Assembly (NCBI RefSeq): GCF_000612725.1 | Contig: NZ_HG964454.1 | Location: 329,951-393,950, forward strand | From: Mycolicibacterium austroafricanum | GTDB lineage: Bacteria > Actinomycetota > Actinomycetes > Mycobacteriales > Mycobacteriaceae | Length of the DNA: 64,000 nucleotides | Reading direction: 5' to 3' | Shown: one piece after another, positions 24,614 to 31,944 of the stretch | Layout: each line of letters starts with the position of its first letter | Position numbering within the stretch: the stretch's first letter is position 1 | Made by a program: the position numbers and the translations under genes | Notes under the pieces: generated by a model | The model's database searches: none | Told to the model about the DNA's origin: nothing | What the model saw: only the letters and a program-made list of their open reading frames with translations

Positions 24614-26671
24614 ATGGCAGCGTCACCGGAAGCACACCCCGAGACGACACAGCCGGCGGAGCCGGCACCGGTCAGCCCCAACCGCCGCAACCTCATCTTC
24701 GTCGCGGTGGTCCTCGGCATGCTGCTGGCGGCCTTGGATCAGACCATCGTCGCGACGGCGCTGCCGACCATGGTCGCCGACCTCGGCGGAGCGGGCCACC
24801 AGGCGTGGGTGGTGACCAGCTACCTGCTGGCCTCCACGATCGTCACCGCGGTCGTCGGCAAGCTCGGTGATCTGTTCGGCCGCAGGACGATCTTCGCCGC
24901 GGCGGTGGTCTTCTTCCTGATCGGGTCGGTGCTGTGCGGCATCGCCTCCTCGATGGAGATGCTCGTCGCCTCCCGCGCACTGCAGGGTGTGGGCGGCGGC
25001 GCCCTGATGGTCACCGCGGCGGCGCTGATCGGCGAGGTCATCCCACTGCGCGACCGCGGGCGCTACCAGGGCGCACTGGGCGCGGTCTTCGGTGTCACCA
25101 CGGTGGTCGGCCCGCTGCTGGGCGGCTACTTCACCGACCACCTGACGTGGCGTTGGGCGTTCTGGATCAACGTGCCGATCGGCATCGTCGTGCTGATCGT
25201 GGCGCTCACGACGATCCCGGCACTGCGCAGAGGCGGCAGACCTGTCATCGACTACGCCGGCATCGTGCTGATCGGGCTGGGCGCCTCCGGGCTCACGCTG
25301 GCCACCAGTTGGGGCGGCAGCACCTACCCATGGTCGTCACCGGTGATCATCGGCCTGTTCGCCGGGTCGGGGGTCGCGCTGGCGCTGTTCGTCAGGGTCG
25401 AGTTGCGCGCCGAGGAACCGGTGCTGCCGATCCGGCTGTTCGCCAGCCCGGTGTTCACCGTGTGCTGCATCCTGTCGTTCATCGTCGGCTTCGCCATGCT
25501 CGGGGCGCTGACGTTCCTCCCGACCTTCATGCAGTTCGTCGACGGTGTCTCGGCGACGGAGTCCGGGCTGCGCACACTGCCGATGGTCGGGGGACTGCTG
25601 TTGACCTCGATGGGCAGCGGGGTTCTGGTCAGTCGCACCGGACGTTACAAGATCTTCCCGGTGGCCGGCACCGCGGTGATGGTGGTGGGCTTCGTGCTGC
25701 TCTCCCAGATGGACGCGACGACCCCGATGCTGCAACAGAGTGCGTATCTGTTCATCCTGGGCACCGGCATCGGCATGTGTATGCAGGTTCTGATCCTGAT
25801 CGTGCAGAGCACCGCGACATTCTCCGACCTGGGGGTCGCGACATCGGGTGTGACGTTCTTCCGCACCATCGGAAGCTCGTTCGGCGCAGCGATTTTCGGC
25901 TCGCTGTTCGCGAACTTCCTCGATGCCCGGATCGTCACGGCGCTGGCCGGCGGCGGGGCGCCGCCGGAGGCCGCGCAGTCCCCGCAGGTGCTGCACCGAC
26001 TCCCGGACGCGGTGGCGGCTCCGATCGTCGAGGCGTATTCCGACTCGCTGGGGCTGGTGTTCCTGTACGCCGCCCCGGTCGCGCTGCTCGGCTTCCTGGT
26101 GGCGCTGACGCTCAAGCAGGTGCCGTTGCAGGAGTTCGAGGCCTCCGCGGCGCTGGACATGGGGGAGGGCTTCGGCATGCCCTCGACCGACACCCCGGAG
26201 AAGATGCTGGAGACCGCCGTGGGCAGGCTGGTGCGCCAGTCTCCGGAGATCCGGCTGCGCAGTATCGCGGGCACCCGCGGTTGCGAATCCGATGTGGCGT
26301 TGCTGTGGGCGCTGATCCAGATCTACCGGCAGAGCCAGGTTTTCGGCTCGGCGAGGTTGACCGAGATGGCCGAGCGGCTTCGGGTGCCGCCCGAGGTGCT
26401 CGAGCCGACGTTCGACCGGCTCGTCGAGTGCGGACACGCGCTGCGCACCGGCGATCAGCTGTGGTTGACGCAGTCGGGTGCACAGCAGGTCGATGCGGCG
26501 TCTTCGGCGCTGGTCGGCCGGATCGTGGCGAAGCTGGAGGCCTCGCCGGCGTTTGAGGGGCGCCCCGACCGCGGCGAGGTCGAGGCGGCACTCGAGCGGA
26601 TCGCACTGCGCCTACTGGTACAGCGGGACTGGGACGACGACCGCGCTGAACTCCCCACGGGGGGAAACTGA
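24614..26671 (+). CDS. DHA2-family MFS transporter with C-terminal winged-helix-like domain
   Basis: A 685-residue multidrug-type exporter of the 14-helix DHA2 family. Motif LDQTIVATALPTM is in helix 1, GKLGDLFGRR is the loop 2-3 motif A, and GVVGPLLGG-like motif C reads TVVGPLLGGYFTDH. After the last helix (about residue 505) there is a soluble tail of about 170 residues with a winged-helix-like pattern (LTEMAERLRVPPEVLEPTFD, then LVECGHALRTGDQLWLTQSG). I chose the ATG at 24614 with GGAAGGCAGGT upstream. Substrate unknown; the orthologue by position would be Rv1877. Confidence 0.88.
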   Translation: MAASPEAHPETTQPAEPAPVSPNRRNLIFVAVVLGMLLAALDQTIVATALPTMVADLGGAGHQAWVVTSYLLASTIVTAVVGKLGDLFGRRTIFAAAVVFFLIGSVLCGIASSMEMLVASRALQGVGGGALMVTAAALIGEVIPLRDRGRYQGALGAVFGVTTVVGPLLGGYFTDHLTWRWAFWINVPIGIVVLIVALTTIPALRRGGRPVIDYAGIVLIGLGASGLTLATSWGGSTYPWSSPVIIGLFAGSGVALALFVRVELRAEEPVLPIRLFASPVFTVCCILSFIVGFAMLGALTFLPTFMQFVDGVSATESGLRTLPMVGGLLLTSMGSGVLVSRTGRYKIFPVAGTAVMVVGFVLLSQMDATTPMLQQSAYLFILGTGIGMCMQVLILIVQSTATFSDLGVATSGVTFFRTIGSSFGAAIFGSLFANFLDARIVTALAGGGAPPEAAQSPQVLHRLPDAVAAPIVEAYSDSLGLVFLYAAPVALLGFLVALTLKQVPLQEFEASAALDMGEGFGMPSTDTPEKMLETAVGRLVRQSPEIRLRSIAGTRGCESDVALLWALIQIYRQSQVFGSARLTEMAERLRVPPEVLEPTFDRLVECGHALRTGDQLWLTQSGAQQVDAASSALVGRIVAKLEASPAFEGRPDRGEVEAALERIALRLLVQRDWDDDRAELPTGGN

Positions 26672-26682
26672 AACACGTTACA
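26669..26682. promoter_or_regulatory. KstR-consensus motif overlapping AhpD-like gene promoter
   Basis: TGAAACACGTTACA fits TNNAACNNGTTNNA at every fixed position. It starts on the transporter stop codon, overlaps the -10 element at 26679 and ends eight bases before the AhpD-like ATG. A bound KstR would occlude this promoter. Confidence 0.5.
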
Positions 26683-26684
26683 AT
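26679..26684 (+). promoter_or_regulatory. -10 element of a probable leaderless promoter
   Basis: TACAAT is followed by six bases and then the ATG at 26691, so transcription would start at or next to the start codon. There is no Shine-Dalgarno sequence between them. Leaderless mRNAs are common in mycobacteria. Confidence 0.55.
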
Positions 26685-26690
26685 CCGGGC

Positions 26691-27173
26691 ATGAGCCGAA
26701 TCGGAGATTTCGCCGACGACGACGTGACCGGCTTCGCGGTGAAGTCACCCGAATTGGGCACCGCCATGGCCCAATTCAGCAACGCCGTCTACACCAAGAG
26801 CCGACTGCCCCTGCGGATTCGCGAGGCGGCGCGGATCGTGATCGCCTACGCCAACGAATGCGTCGTGTGCCAGAACACGCGGGACGCCGAGGGCGAGGCC
26901 AACGGCGTCGACGAGGAGTTCTACGACTACGCCGCGCAGTGGCGCACCTGGCCCGGGTACAGCGACGCCGAGCGCATCGCCATGGAGTTCGCGCACCGGT
27001 TCGCGACCGAGCACACGGCGCTGCGCGACGACGAGGACTTCTGGGAACGTGCCGCCGTCCACTTCGACGACGAACTGCTCACCGACCTGGCCATCTCCTG
27101 TGCGATGTGGGTCGGGATGGGCCGGATGCTGCGCACCCTCGACATCGGTCAGTCCTGCAAGATCACGCTGTAA
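26691..27173 (+). CDS. AhpD-like/carboxymuconolactone decarboxylase family protein
   Basis: A 160-residue all-helical protein with the AhpD-type C57-x2-C60 pair in NECVVCQNTRD. In AhpD these cysteines form a redox-active disulphide that recycles peroxiredoxin. The downstream His of the classical CxxCxxxH motif is not evident, so the activity may differ. Preceded by a leaderless-type -10 and a KstR-like motif, it could belong to sterol or lipid catabolism. The next gene, a GlnA3-type enzyme, starts 22 bases downstream. Confidence 0.75.
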   Translation: MSRIGDFADDDVTGFAVKSPELGTAMAQFSNAVYTKSRLPLRIREAARIVIAYANECVVCQNTRDAEGEANGVDEEFYDYAAQWRTWPGYSDAERIAMEFAHRFATEHTALRDDEDFWERAAVHFDDELLTDLAISCAMWVGMGRMLRTLDIGQSCKITL

Positions 27174-27194
27174 CGGCCGCGTCCGGGCTGCACA

Positions 27195-28556
27195 ATGGCT
27201 GCTATGGCAGCCAAACCGCTCGCCGCTGCAGCGATCGCACAGCTTGAGGCCGACGGCGTCGCCACTCTGATCGGCACCGTCGTCAACCCGGCGGGGCTCA
27301 TCCACGCCAAAACGGTGCCGCTGCGCCGGATGGGGTCGTTCGCAGACCCGGGCCTGGGCGCCAGTCCGGTCTGGCACGTCTTCGCCATCGACCAGGCGGG
27401 CATCGTGTTCGGCGAGACCACCGGTGTCGTCGGCGACCAGCGGATCCGCATCGACCTCGGCGCGCTGCGCATCCTCGGTGACGGGCTGGCCTGGGCCCCG
27501 GGCTCCTTCTTCGACCAGGACGGCGCACCCGACCCCCACTGCACGCGGGGCGCGCTGCGCCGGGTAGAGGACAGACTGGCCGAAGCAGGAATCGGCGCAC
27601 TGGTCGGACACGAGATCGAGTTCGTCCTCGTCGGCGCCGACGGCGCCCCGCTTCCCGGACATCTGTGGGCGCAGTACGGGCTCGCCGGGGTGCTCGAACA
27701 TGAGGGCTTCGTTCGGGATGTGACCGTCGCGGCGACGGCGTCCAGCGTCGCGATCGAGCAGTTCCATCCCGAGTACGGCGTCAACCAGTTCGAGATCTCG
27801 CTGGCGCCGCAGCCGCCGGTGGCGGCCGCCGATCAGGTCACGTTGATGCGGATCATCATCGGCCGGATCGCCAGGAAGTACGGCATGCGCGCCAGCCTGT
27901 CCCCGGTGCCTTTCGCTGGGAGCGTCGGTTCTGGTGCGCATCAACACTTCTCGCTGACCCGTGACGAGGTCCCACTGTTCTCCGGCGGCGACGGACCCGC
28001 GGGCATGACGGCAGAAGGCGCCTCGGCAGTGGCCGGGGTGCTCACCGGGCTGCCGGCGGCGCAGGGCGTTCTGAGTGGATCGATACTCTCCGGATCGCGG
28101 ATGCAGCCCGGCCACTGGTCGGGGGCGTACGCCTGCTGGGGGACCGAGAACCGGGAAGCCGCGGTGCGGTTTCTGACCGGCGGCGACGCCAATCCGTACG
28201 GCGCCAATGTCGAAGTCAAGGTGATCGACCCGTCCGCGAACACCTATCTCGCCACGGCGACGATCCTGGGTCTTGCCCTCGACGGCATCGATCGCGGGCT
28301 CGCCCTGCCCGGCGAGGTGGCCGTCGACCCGTCGAGTCTGACTGACGCGGCCCGCGCGGAAGCGGGCGTGTCGGTGCTCAGCAACGACCAGTCCGCGGTT
28401 CTCGACGCGCTCGACGGCTCGGCCGCGATGCGCGGAATCCTCGGCGACCCGGTGGTCGACGCGGTGGTCGCGGTGCGGCGCTACGAGGAACACAACTACG
28501 GGCAGCTGAGTCCCGACGCGCTCTCCGAGAAGTTCCGGCTCGCCTGGAGCGTGTGA
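27195..28556 (+). CDS. glnA3: Glutamine synthetase-like enzyme (GlnA3 type)
   Basis: A 453-residue member of the glutamine synthetase fold. Catalytic-domain signatures include GHEIEFVLVG (metal-binding Glu), QFHPEYGVNQFEISLAP, and GSGAHQHFSL. The C-terminal region has NPYGANVEVKVIDPSANTY. It is shorter and more diverged than housekeeping GlnA. By order (bfrA, MFS transporter, this gene) it corresponds to GlnA3. In Streptomyces GlnA3 glutamylates polyamines rather than ammonia, so gamma-glutamyl ligation of an amine is plausible here. Start at the ATG at 27195 or the one three codons later. Confidence 0.8.
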   Translation: MAAMAAKPLAAAAIAQLEADGVATLIGTVVNPAGLIHAKTVPLRRMGSFADPGLGASPVWHVFAIDQAGIVFGETTGVVGDQRIRIDLGALRILGDGLAWAPGSFFDQDGAPDPHCTRGALRRVEDRLAEAGIGALVGHEIEFVLVGADGAPLPGHLWAQYGLAGVLEHEGFVRDVTVAATASSVAIEQFHPEYGVNQFEISLAPQPPVAAADQVTLMRIIIGRIARKYGMRASLSPVPFAGSVGSGAHQHFSLTRDEVPLFSGGDGPAGMTAEGASAVAGVLTGLPAAQGVLSGSILSGSRMQPGHWSGAYACWGTENREAAVRFLTGGDANPYGANVEVKVIDPSANTYLATATILGLALDGIDRGLALPGEVAVDPSSLTDAARAEAGVSVLSNDQSAVLDALDGSAAMRGILGDPVVDAVVAVRRYEEHNYGQLSPDALSEKFRLAWSV

Positions 28557-28747
28557 GTAACCGCCCTGCGTGAGCACGCCGAGGCAGTCACGGGAGTCAC
28601 AGGAAACCACCTTCTAGAGCGGAAGTGCGAGAACGCTCCCGCACCAGGTGCATTCGTGTTGCTCGCGGGGTCGGTGTGTTGACGGCAATCCGTCGCCGCG
28701 ATCGCCGTGACCTCCGCGGCCCAGAAAAAACCACAACCAGCCCTTGA

Positions 28748-28775
28748 CAACATACAACCATTTGGTTGTATGTTG
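28748..28775. promoter_or_regulatory. 28-bp perfect palindrome: probable ArsR operator
   Basis: Arms CAACATACAACCA and TGGTTGTATGTTG pair perfectly over 13 bp around a TT spacer. A TTGACA -35 at 28744-28749 overlaps the left arm, and the palindrome ends five bases before the ArsR-type start. The geometry means the regulator would cover its own promoter. Such length and perfection are unusual. Confidence 0.75.
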
Positions 28776-28780
28776 GTGTG

Positions 28781-29137
28781 GTGATCGAGCACGACGAGGA
28801 CAGGGCTGACGCGCTGTTCCACGCGCTCGCCGACCGGACCCGGCGCGACATCATGCGCCGGGTGCTTGCCGGCGAGCACTCGGTCTCCGCGCTCGCGGCC
28901 AAGTACGACATGAGCTTCGCCGCGGTGCAGAAACACGTCGCCGTACTGGACAAGGCCGGTCTGATCACCAAGCGGCGCAGTGGCCGCGAGCAGTTGGCCA
29001 GCGGCGACGTGGAGGCAGTGCGGTCGGTGGCGTCCATGCTCACCGAACTGGAGCAGATCTGGCGTGGCCGCGTGTCGCGCATCGACGAGCTCATTGCCAC
29101 CGATCCGAGAACAGAGAACCACGACCAGGAGGAGTGA
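28781..29137 (+). CDS. ArsR-family transcriptional regulator
   Basis: A 118-residue winged-helix regulator of the ArsR type paired with SRPBCC proteins: LFHALADRTRRDIMRRVLAG, then the recognition helix AAKYDMSFAAVQKHVAVLDKAG. No metal-binding cysteines are present, so a metal sensor is unlikely. I chose the GTG at 28781; codons further upstream lie inside the operator palindrome. It overlaps or nearly abuts the SRPBCC gene, a recurring two-gene cassette. Confidence 0.88.
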   Translation: MIEHDEDRADALFHALADRTRRDIMRRVLAGEHSVSALAAKYDMSFAAVQKHVAVLDKAGLITKRRSGREQLASGDVEAVRSVASMLTELEQIWRGRVSRIDELIATDPRTENHDQEE

Positions 29138-29139
29138 AC

Positions 29140-29625
29140 ATGCCCGTGACCGATGTCCAGCAGGACCTTGAGAATAGGACGCTGACCATCATCGCCGACT
29201 TCGCCGCGCCGGTGGAACGGGTCTGGCAGGTCTACGCCGACCCCCGCCAGCTGGAGAAGATCTGGGGCCCACCGGAATGCCCGGCGACGGTGGTCGACCA
29301 CGACCTGCGGCCGGGAGGTCGCGTGACCTATTTCATGACCGGTCCGGACGGCGACAAGTTCGCCGGCTACTGGCAGGTGACCGCGGTCGACGAACCGAAC
29401 AGCTTCGCTTTCGACGACGGCTTCGCCGACCTGGACTTCAACCCGAACCCGGATCTGCCCGTGTCGAAGAATGTCTTCACGTTCACCGGGCGGGCCGGCG
29501 GCACCCGGTCGACCTTCGTCAGCACCTACGAGTCCGCCGAGGCCCTCCAGAAGGTGCTCGACATGGGTGTGATCGAGGGCGCGTCGTCGGCGATCAACCA
29601 GATCGACGGCCTACTCGCCAGCTGA
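29140..29625 (+). CDS. SRPBCC/AHSA1-type protein
   Basis: A 161-residue START/Bet v1-like fold protein of the Aha1 C-terminal domain (AHSA1) group: FAAPVERVWQVYADPRQLEKIWGP, DLRPGGRVTYFMTGPDG and GYWQVTAVDEP. These proteins have a hydrophobic cavity and often accompany an ArsR regulator, but their ligand is unknown. The ATG at 29140 sits eight bases after AGGAGG; a GTG at 29134 overlapping the ArsR stop is an alternative. Coregulation with the ArsR gene is clear from spacing. Confidence 0.85.
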   Translation: MPVTDVQQDLENRTLTIIADFAAPVERVWQVYADPRQLEKIWGPPECPATVVDHDLRPGGRVTYFMTGPDGDKFAGYWQVTAVDEPNSFAFDDGFADLDFNPNPDLPVSKNVFTFTGRAGGTRSTFVSTYESAEALQKVLDMGVIEGASSAINQIDGLLAS

Positions 29626-29631
29626 CGATTC

Positions 29632-29695
29632 CGCCGAAATCGCATTCCATGCAGTCGATTCCGCGATCTGACGCGCGTGGACTGCGATTTCGGCG
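29632..29695. terminator. Inverted repeat between convergent genes
   Basis: Arms CGCCGAAATCGCA (29632-29644) and TGCGATTTCGGCG (29683-29695) are perfectly complementary with 38 bases between, filling the gap between the SRPBCC and amidohydrolase stop codons. An internal GCAGTC/GACTGC pair gives an alternative fold. It probably ends both transcripts. It shares the GATTTCGG/CCGAAATC core with the element at 58087. Confidence 0.5.
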
Positions 29696-29699
29696 AGAG

Positions 29700-31463
29700 T
29701 CAGCGGACGCCGCGAAGCAGCCGGCCCGGCCTGGCACCGGTGTCGACGCCGTGGCGCCGGGTCACCACCCCGTTGACCACGGTCGCGTCGTACCCTGAGG
29801 CGCCCTGGAGTAGGCGGCGACCGCCGGCGGGAAGGTCGTAGACCATCCGCGGCACATCGAGCCGCAGTGCGTCCATGTCGATGACGTTGATATCAGCCTT
29901 CTTGCCGGCCGCGATCACCCCGCGGTCGGACAGACCGAAAAGCGTTGCGGTGTCCAGGGTCTGCTTGCGGACCACATACTCGAGCGAGAATTTCGGGCCG
30001 CGGTGACGGTCCCGGGCCCAGTGCGTCAGCAGGAAGGTGGGGTAGGAGGCGTCGCAGATCAGCCCGCAGTGCGCGCCGCCGTCCGACAGCCCGGACACAG
30101 CCGCGGGACTCTGCATCATCTCGTAGATCGCACTGTGATCGCCCTCGGCGTAGTTGAAGAACGGCAACATCAGCATGGCGCCGGCATCGGCTTCCAGCAT
30201 GAGGTCGTACATCGTCTCCAGCGGGTTCTGCCCGCGGGCCGCCGCGATGGCGGCCACCGTCTTGTCCGGGGTCGGTTCGTAGTCCGGAGGATCGCCGATG
30301 GCGTAGATGCGATCGGTGCTGTACTGCGCCAGCGCGAACAACCCGTCGAGCAGGGCACCGGGCGTCGGGGGCAGATCCTCCTCGGCGAGGATCGCCGCCT
30401 TGACCGCGGGATCGGCCAACCGGGCCGCGAGTTCGTCGCGGGTCGATCCGGCCGACACTGCGCGGAACGTCGGCCGATGGGTGAAGGCGTGATAGCCGGG
30501 GAAGCCCAGCAACATGCCGAACGGGCGGGCCGCGAACTGTGCGTAGAGCTCGATGCCGTTCTCATGCGCCTTTTCGGCCCGGTCGAGCTGCTGGCGCCAC
30601 AGGTCCGGTGCGTGCGAGGCCTGGATCAGCGTGAATGACACCGGTCGGCTGATGTCGTCGGAAAGCTTTGCCATCCACTCCATCTCACGCATGCAGGCAT
30701 CTGCCGGGCTCTCGCCTGCGGTACCCTGTGGAGCCACCTCGAAGACCGCCTGACCACCGGCGGCCATCGCGCGACCGAGCCCGAAAAGTTCGGCCTCGGC
30801 CGCATAGGTCCCCGGCACCGCCTGGCCGTCGATCGCGCGGTGCGCCTCGGTGCGCGAGGTCGAAAAGCCCAGCGCACCTGCCTCGATCGCTTCCCGCACG
30901 ATGCGTGCCATCGCGGCGATGTCGTCGGCGGTGGCCTCCTCGTTGTTTGCGCCACGCTCGCCCATCGCGTAACCGCGGACCGCCCCGTGCGCGATCTGGG
31001 TGCCGTAATCGATTGCCAGGCTGCGCTTCTCGATGGCATCGAGGTACTCGGGGAAGCTCTCCCACTGCCAGGTGATGCCCTCGGCCAGCGCGGATCCGGG
31101 GATGTCCTCGACGCCCTCCATCAATTCGATGAGCCACTGCTCGCGGCCGGGCCGCACCGGCGCGAAGCCGACACCGCAGTTGCCGCTGACAACCGTGGTG
31201 ACGCCGTGCAGGCTCGACGGTTCCAGTGTCTCGTCCCAGCTGACCTGGCCGTCGTAGTGCGTGTGCACGTCGACGAATCCCGGCGCGACGATCCGGCCGG
31301 TCGCGTCGATCTGGTGTGCGGCCTCGGTCTGCAGGCCCGGGTCGTCACCGTCGCGGCGGCGAACCTCGACGATGCGTCCGTCCTTGACGCCGATGTCCGC
31401 GCGGAACCGGTCGGCTCCCGTCCCGTCGACGACGGTGCCGCCGGTGATCTTCAGATCCAGCAT
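29700..31463 (-). CDS. N-acyl-D-amino-acid deacylase/D-aminoacylase-type amidohydrolase
   Basis: A 587-residue metal-dependent amidohydrolase. The N-terminal beta-sandwich (LDLKITGGTVVDGTG) precedes the metal motif PGFVDVHTHYDGQ, and the C-terminal part has SDGGAHCG and GKKADINVID, as in D-aminoacylases. The substrate class is N-acylated D-amino acids or related amides. The start is the ATG at 31463; the frame extends upstream without protein-like sequence. It lies ten bases after the NTF2-fold gene and is the last of three genes, with a related amidohydrolase at the head. Confidence 0.8.
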   Translation of the reverse strand: MLDLKITGGTVVDGTGADRFRADIGVKDGRIVEVRRRDGDDPGLQTEAAHQIDATGRIVAPGFVDVHTHYDGQVSWDETLEPSSLHGVTTVVSGNCGVGFAPVRPGREQWLIELMEGVEDIPGSALAEGITWQWESFPEYLDAIEKRSLAIDYGTQIAHGAVRGYAMGERGANNEEATADDIAAMARIVREAIEAGALGFSTSRTEAHRAIDGQAVPGTYAAEAELFGLGRAMAAGGQAVFEVAPQGTAGESPADACMREMEWMAKLSDDISRPVSFTLIQASHAPDLWRQQLDRAEKAHENGIELYAQFAARPFGMLLGFPGYHAFTHRPTFRAVSAGSTRDELAARLADPAVKAAILAEEDLPPTPGALLDGLFALAQYSTDRIYAIGDPPDYEPTPDKTVAAIAAARGQNPLETMYDLMLEADAGAMLMLPFFNYAEGDHSAIYEMMQSPAAVSGLSDGGAHCGLICDASYPTFLLTHWARDRHRGPKFSLEYVVRKQTLDTATLFGLSDRGVIAAGKKADINVIDMDALRLDVPRMVYDLPAGGRRLLQGASGYDATVVNGVVTRRHGVDTGARPGRLLRGVR

Positions 31464-31473
31464 CCGTAGCTCC

Positions 31474-31944
31474 TCACACCAGTCCGGTCGCGTCGAAGAC
31501 CCACGACATGTCCGCGCCGGCGAAGTCTGCCAGCCAGGTCGGCGGGGCATGGTCGGCCAACGCCCCCATGTCCCAGTAGTCCTTCCACAGCGTGATCTCG
31601 CCGCCCTCGACACGATGCACGGTGACGAACTTCAGCAACGCGGATTCGCCTGTGGTCCAGTGCCATTGCTCGCTGTGCTCATACATCACGTCGGCGCCGT
31701 TGCTGACCATCAGGCCCGGGAAGTTCCGGTAGGCGGCCAGTGGCTCAAGGCCGATCTTGAGCCGTTTGACGATGTCCTCGGGCCCGCGGGCGGCCGCGGC
31801 CGGACCGACCGGCACATCCAGGTAGATGCAGTCGGCAGACAGGAATGTCTTGAGCGCGGTCCAGTCGCGCGCCGACAGCGCCTCCCACATTGCCTGCACG
31901 GTCTCCTCGGCCTGACCGGTGTTCGCGACCTGATCAACCGGCAT
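31474..31944 (-). CDS. NTF2-fold protein, limonene-1,2-epoxide hydrolase-like
   Basis: A 156-residue protein of the SnoaL/limonene-epoxide-hydrolase fold: helical start (ETVQAMWEALSARDWTALKTFL), ADCIYLDVPVG, and GGEITLWKDYWDMGAL. In limonene epoxide hydrolase the corresponding WRDYFD region supplies a catalytic Asp; here it reads WKDYWD. Epoxide hydrolysis is possible but other ligand-binding roles are equally so. It overlaps the upstream amidohydrolase by 11 bases, so the three genes form an operon. Confidence 0.75.
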   Translation of the reverse strand: MPVDQVANTGQAEETVQAMWEALSARDWTALKTFLSADCIYLDVPVGPAAAARGPEDIVKRLKIGLEPLAAYRNFPGLMVSNGADVMYEHSEQWHWTTGESALLKFVTVHRVEGGEITLWKDYWDMGALADHAPPTWLADFAGADMSWVFDATGLV

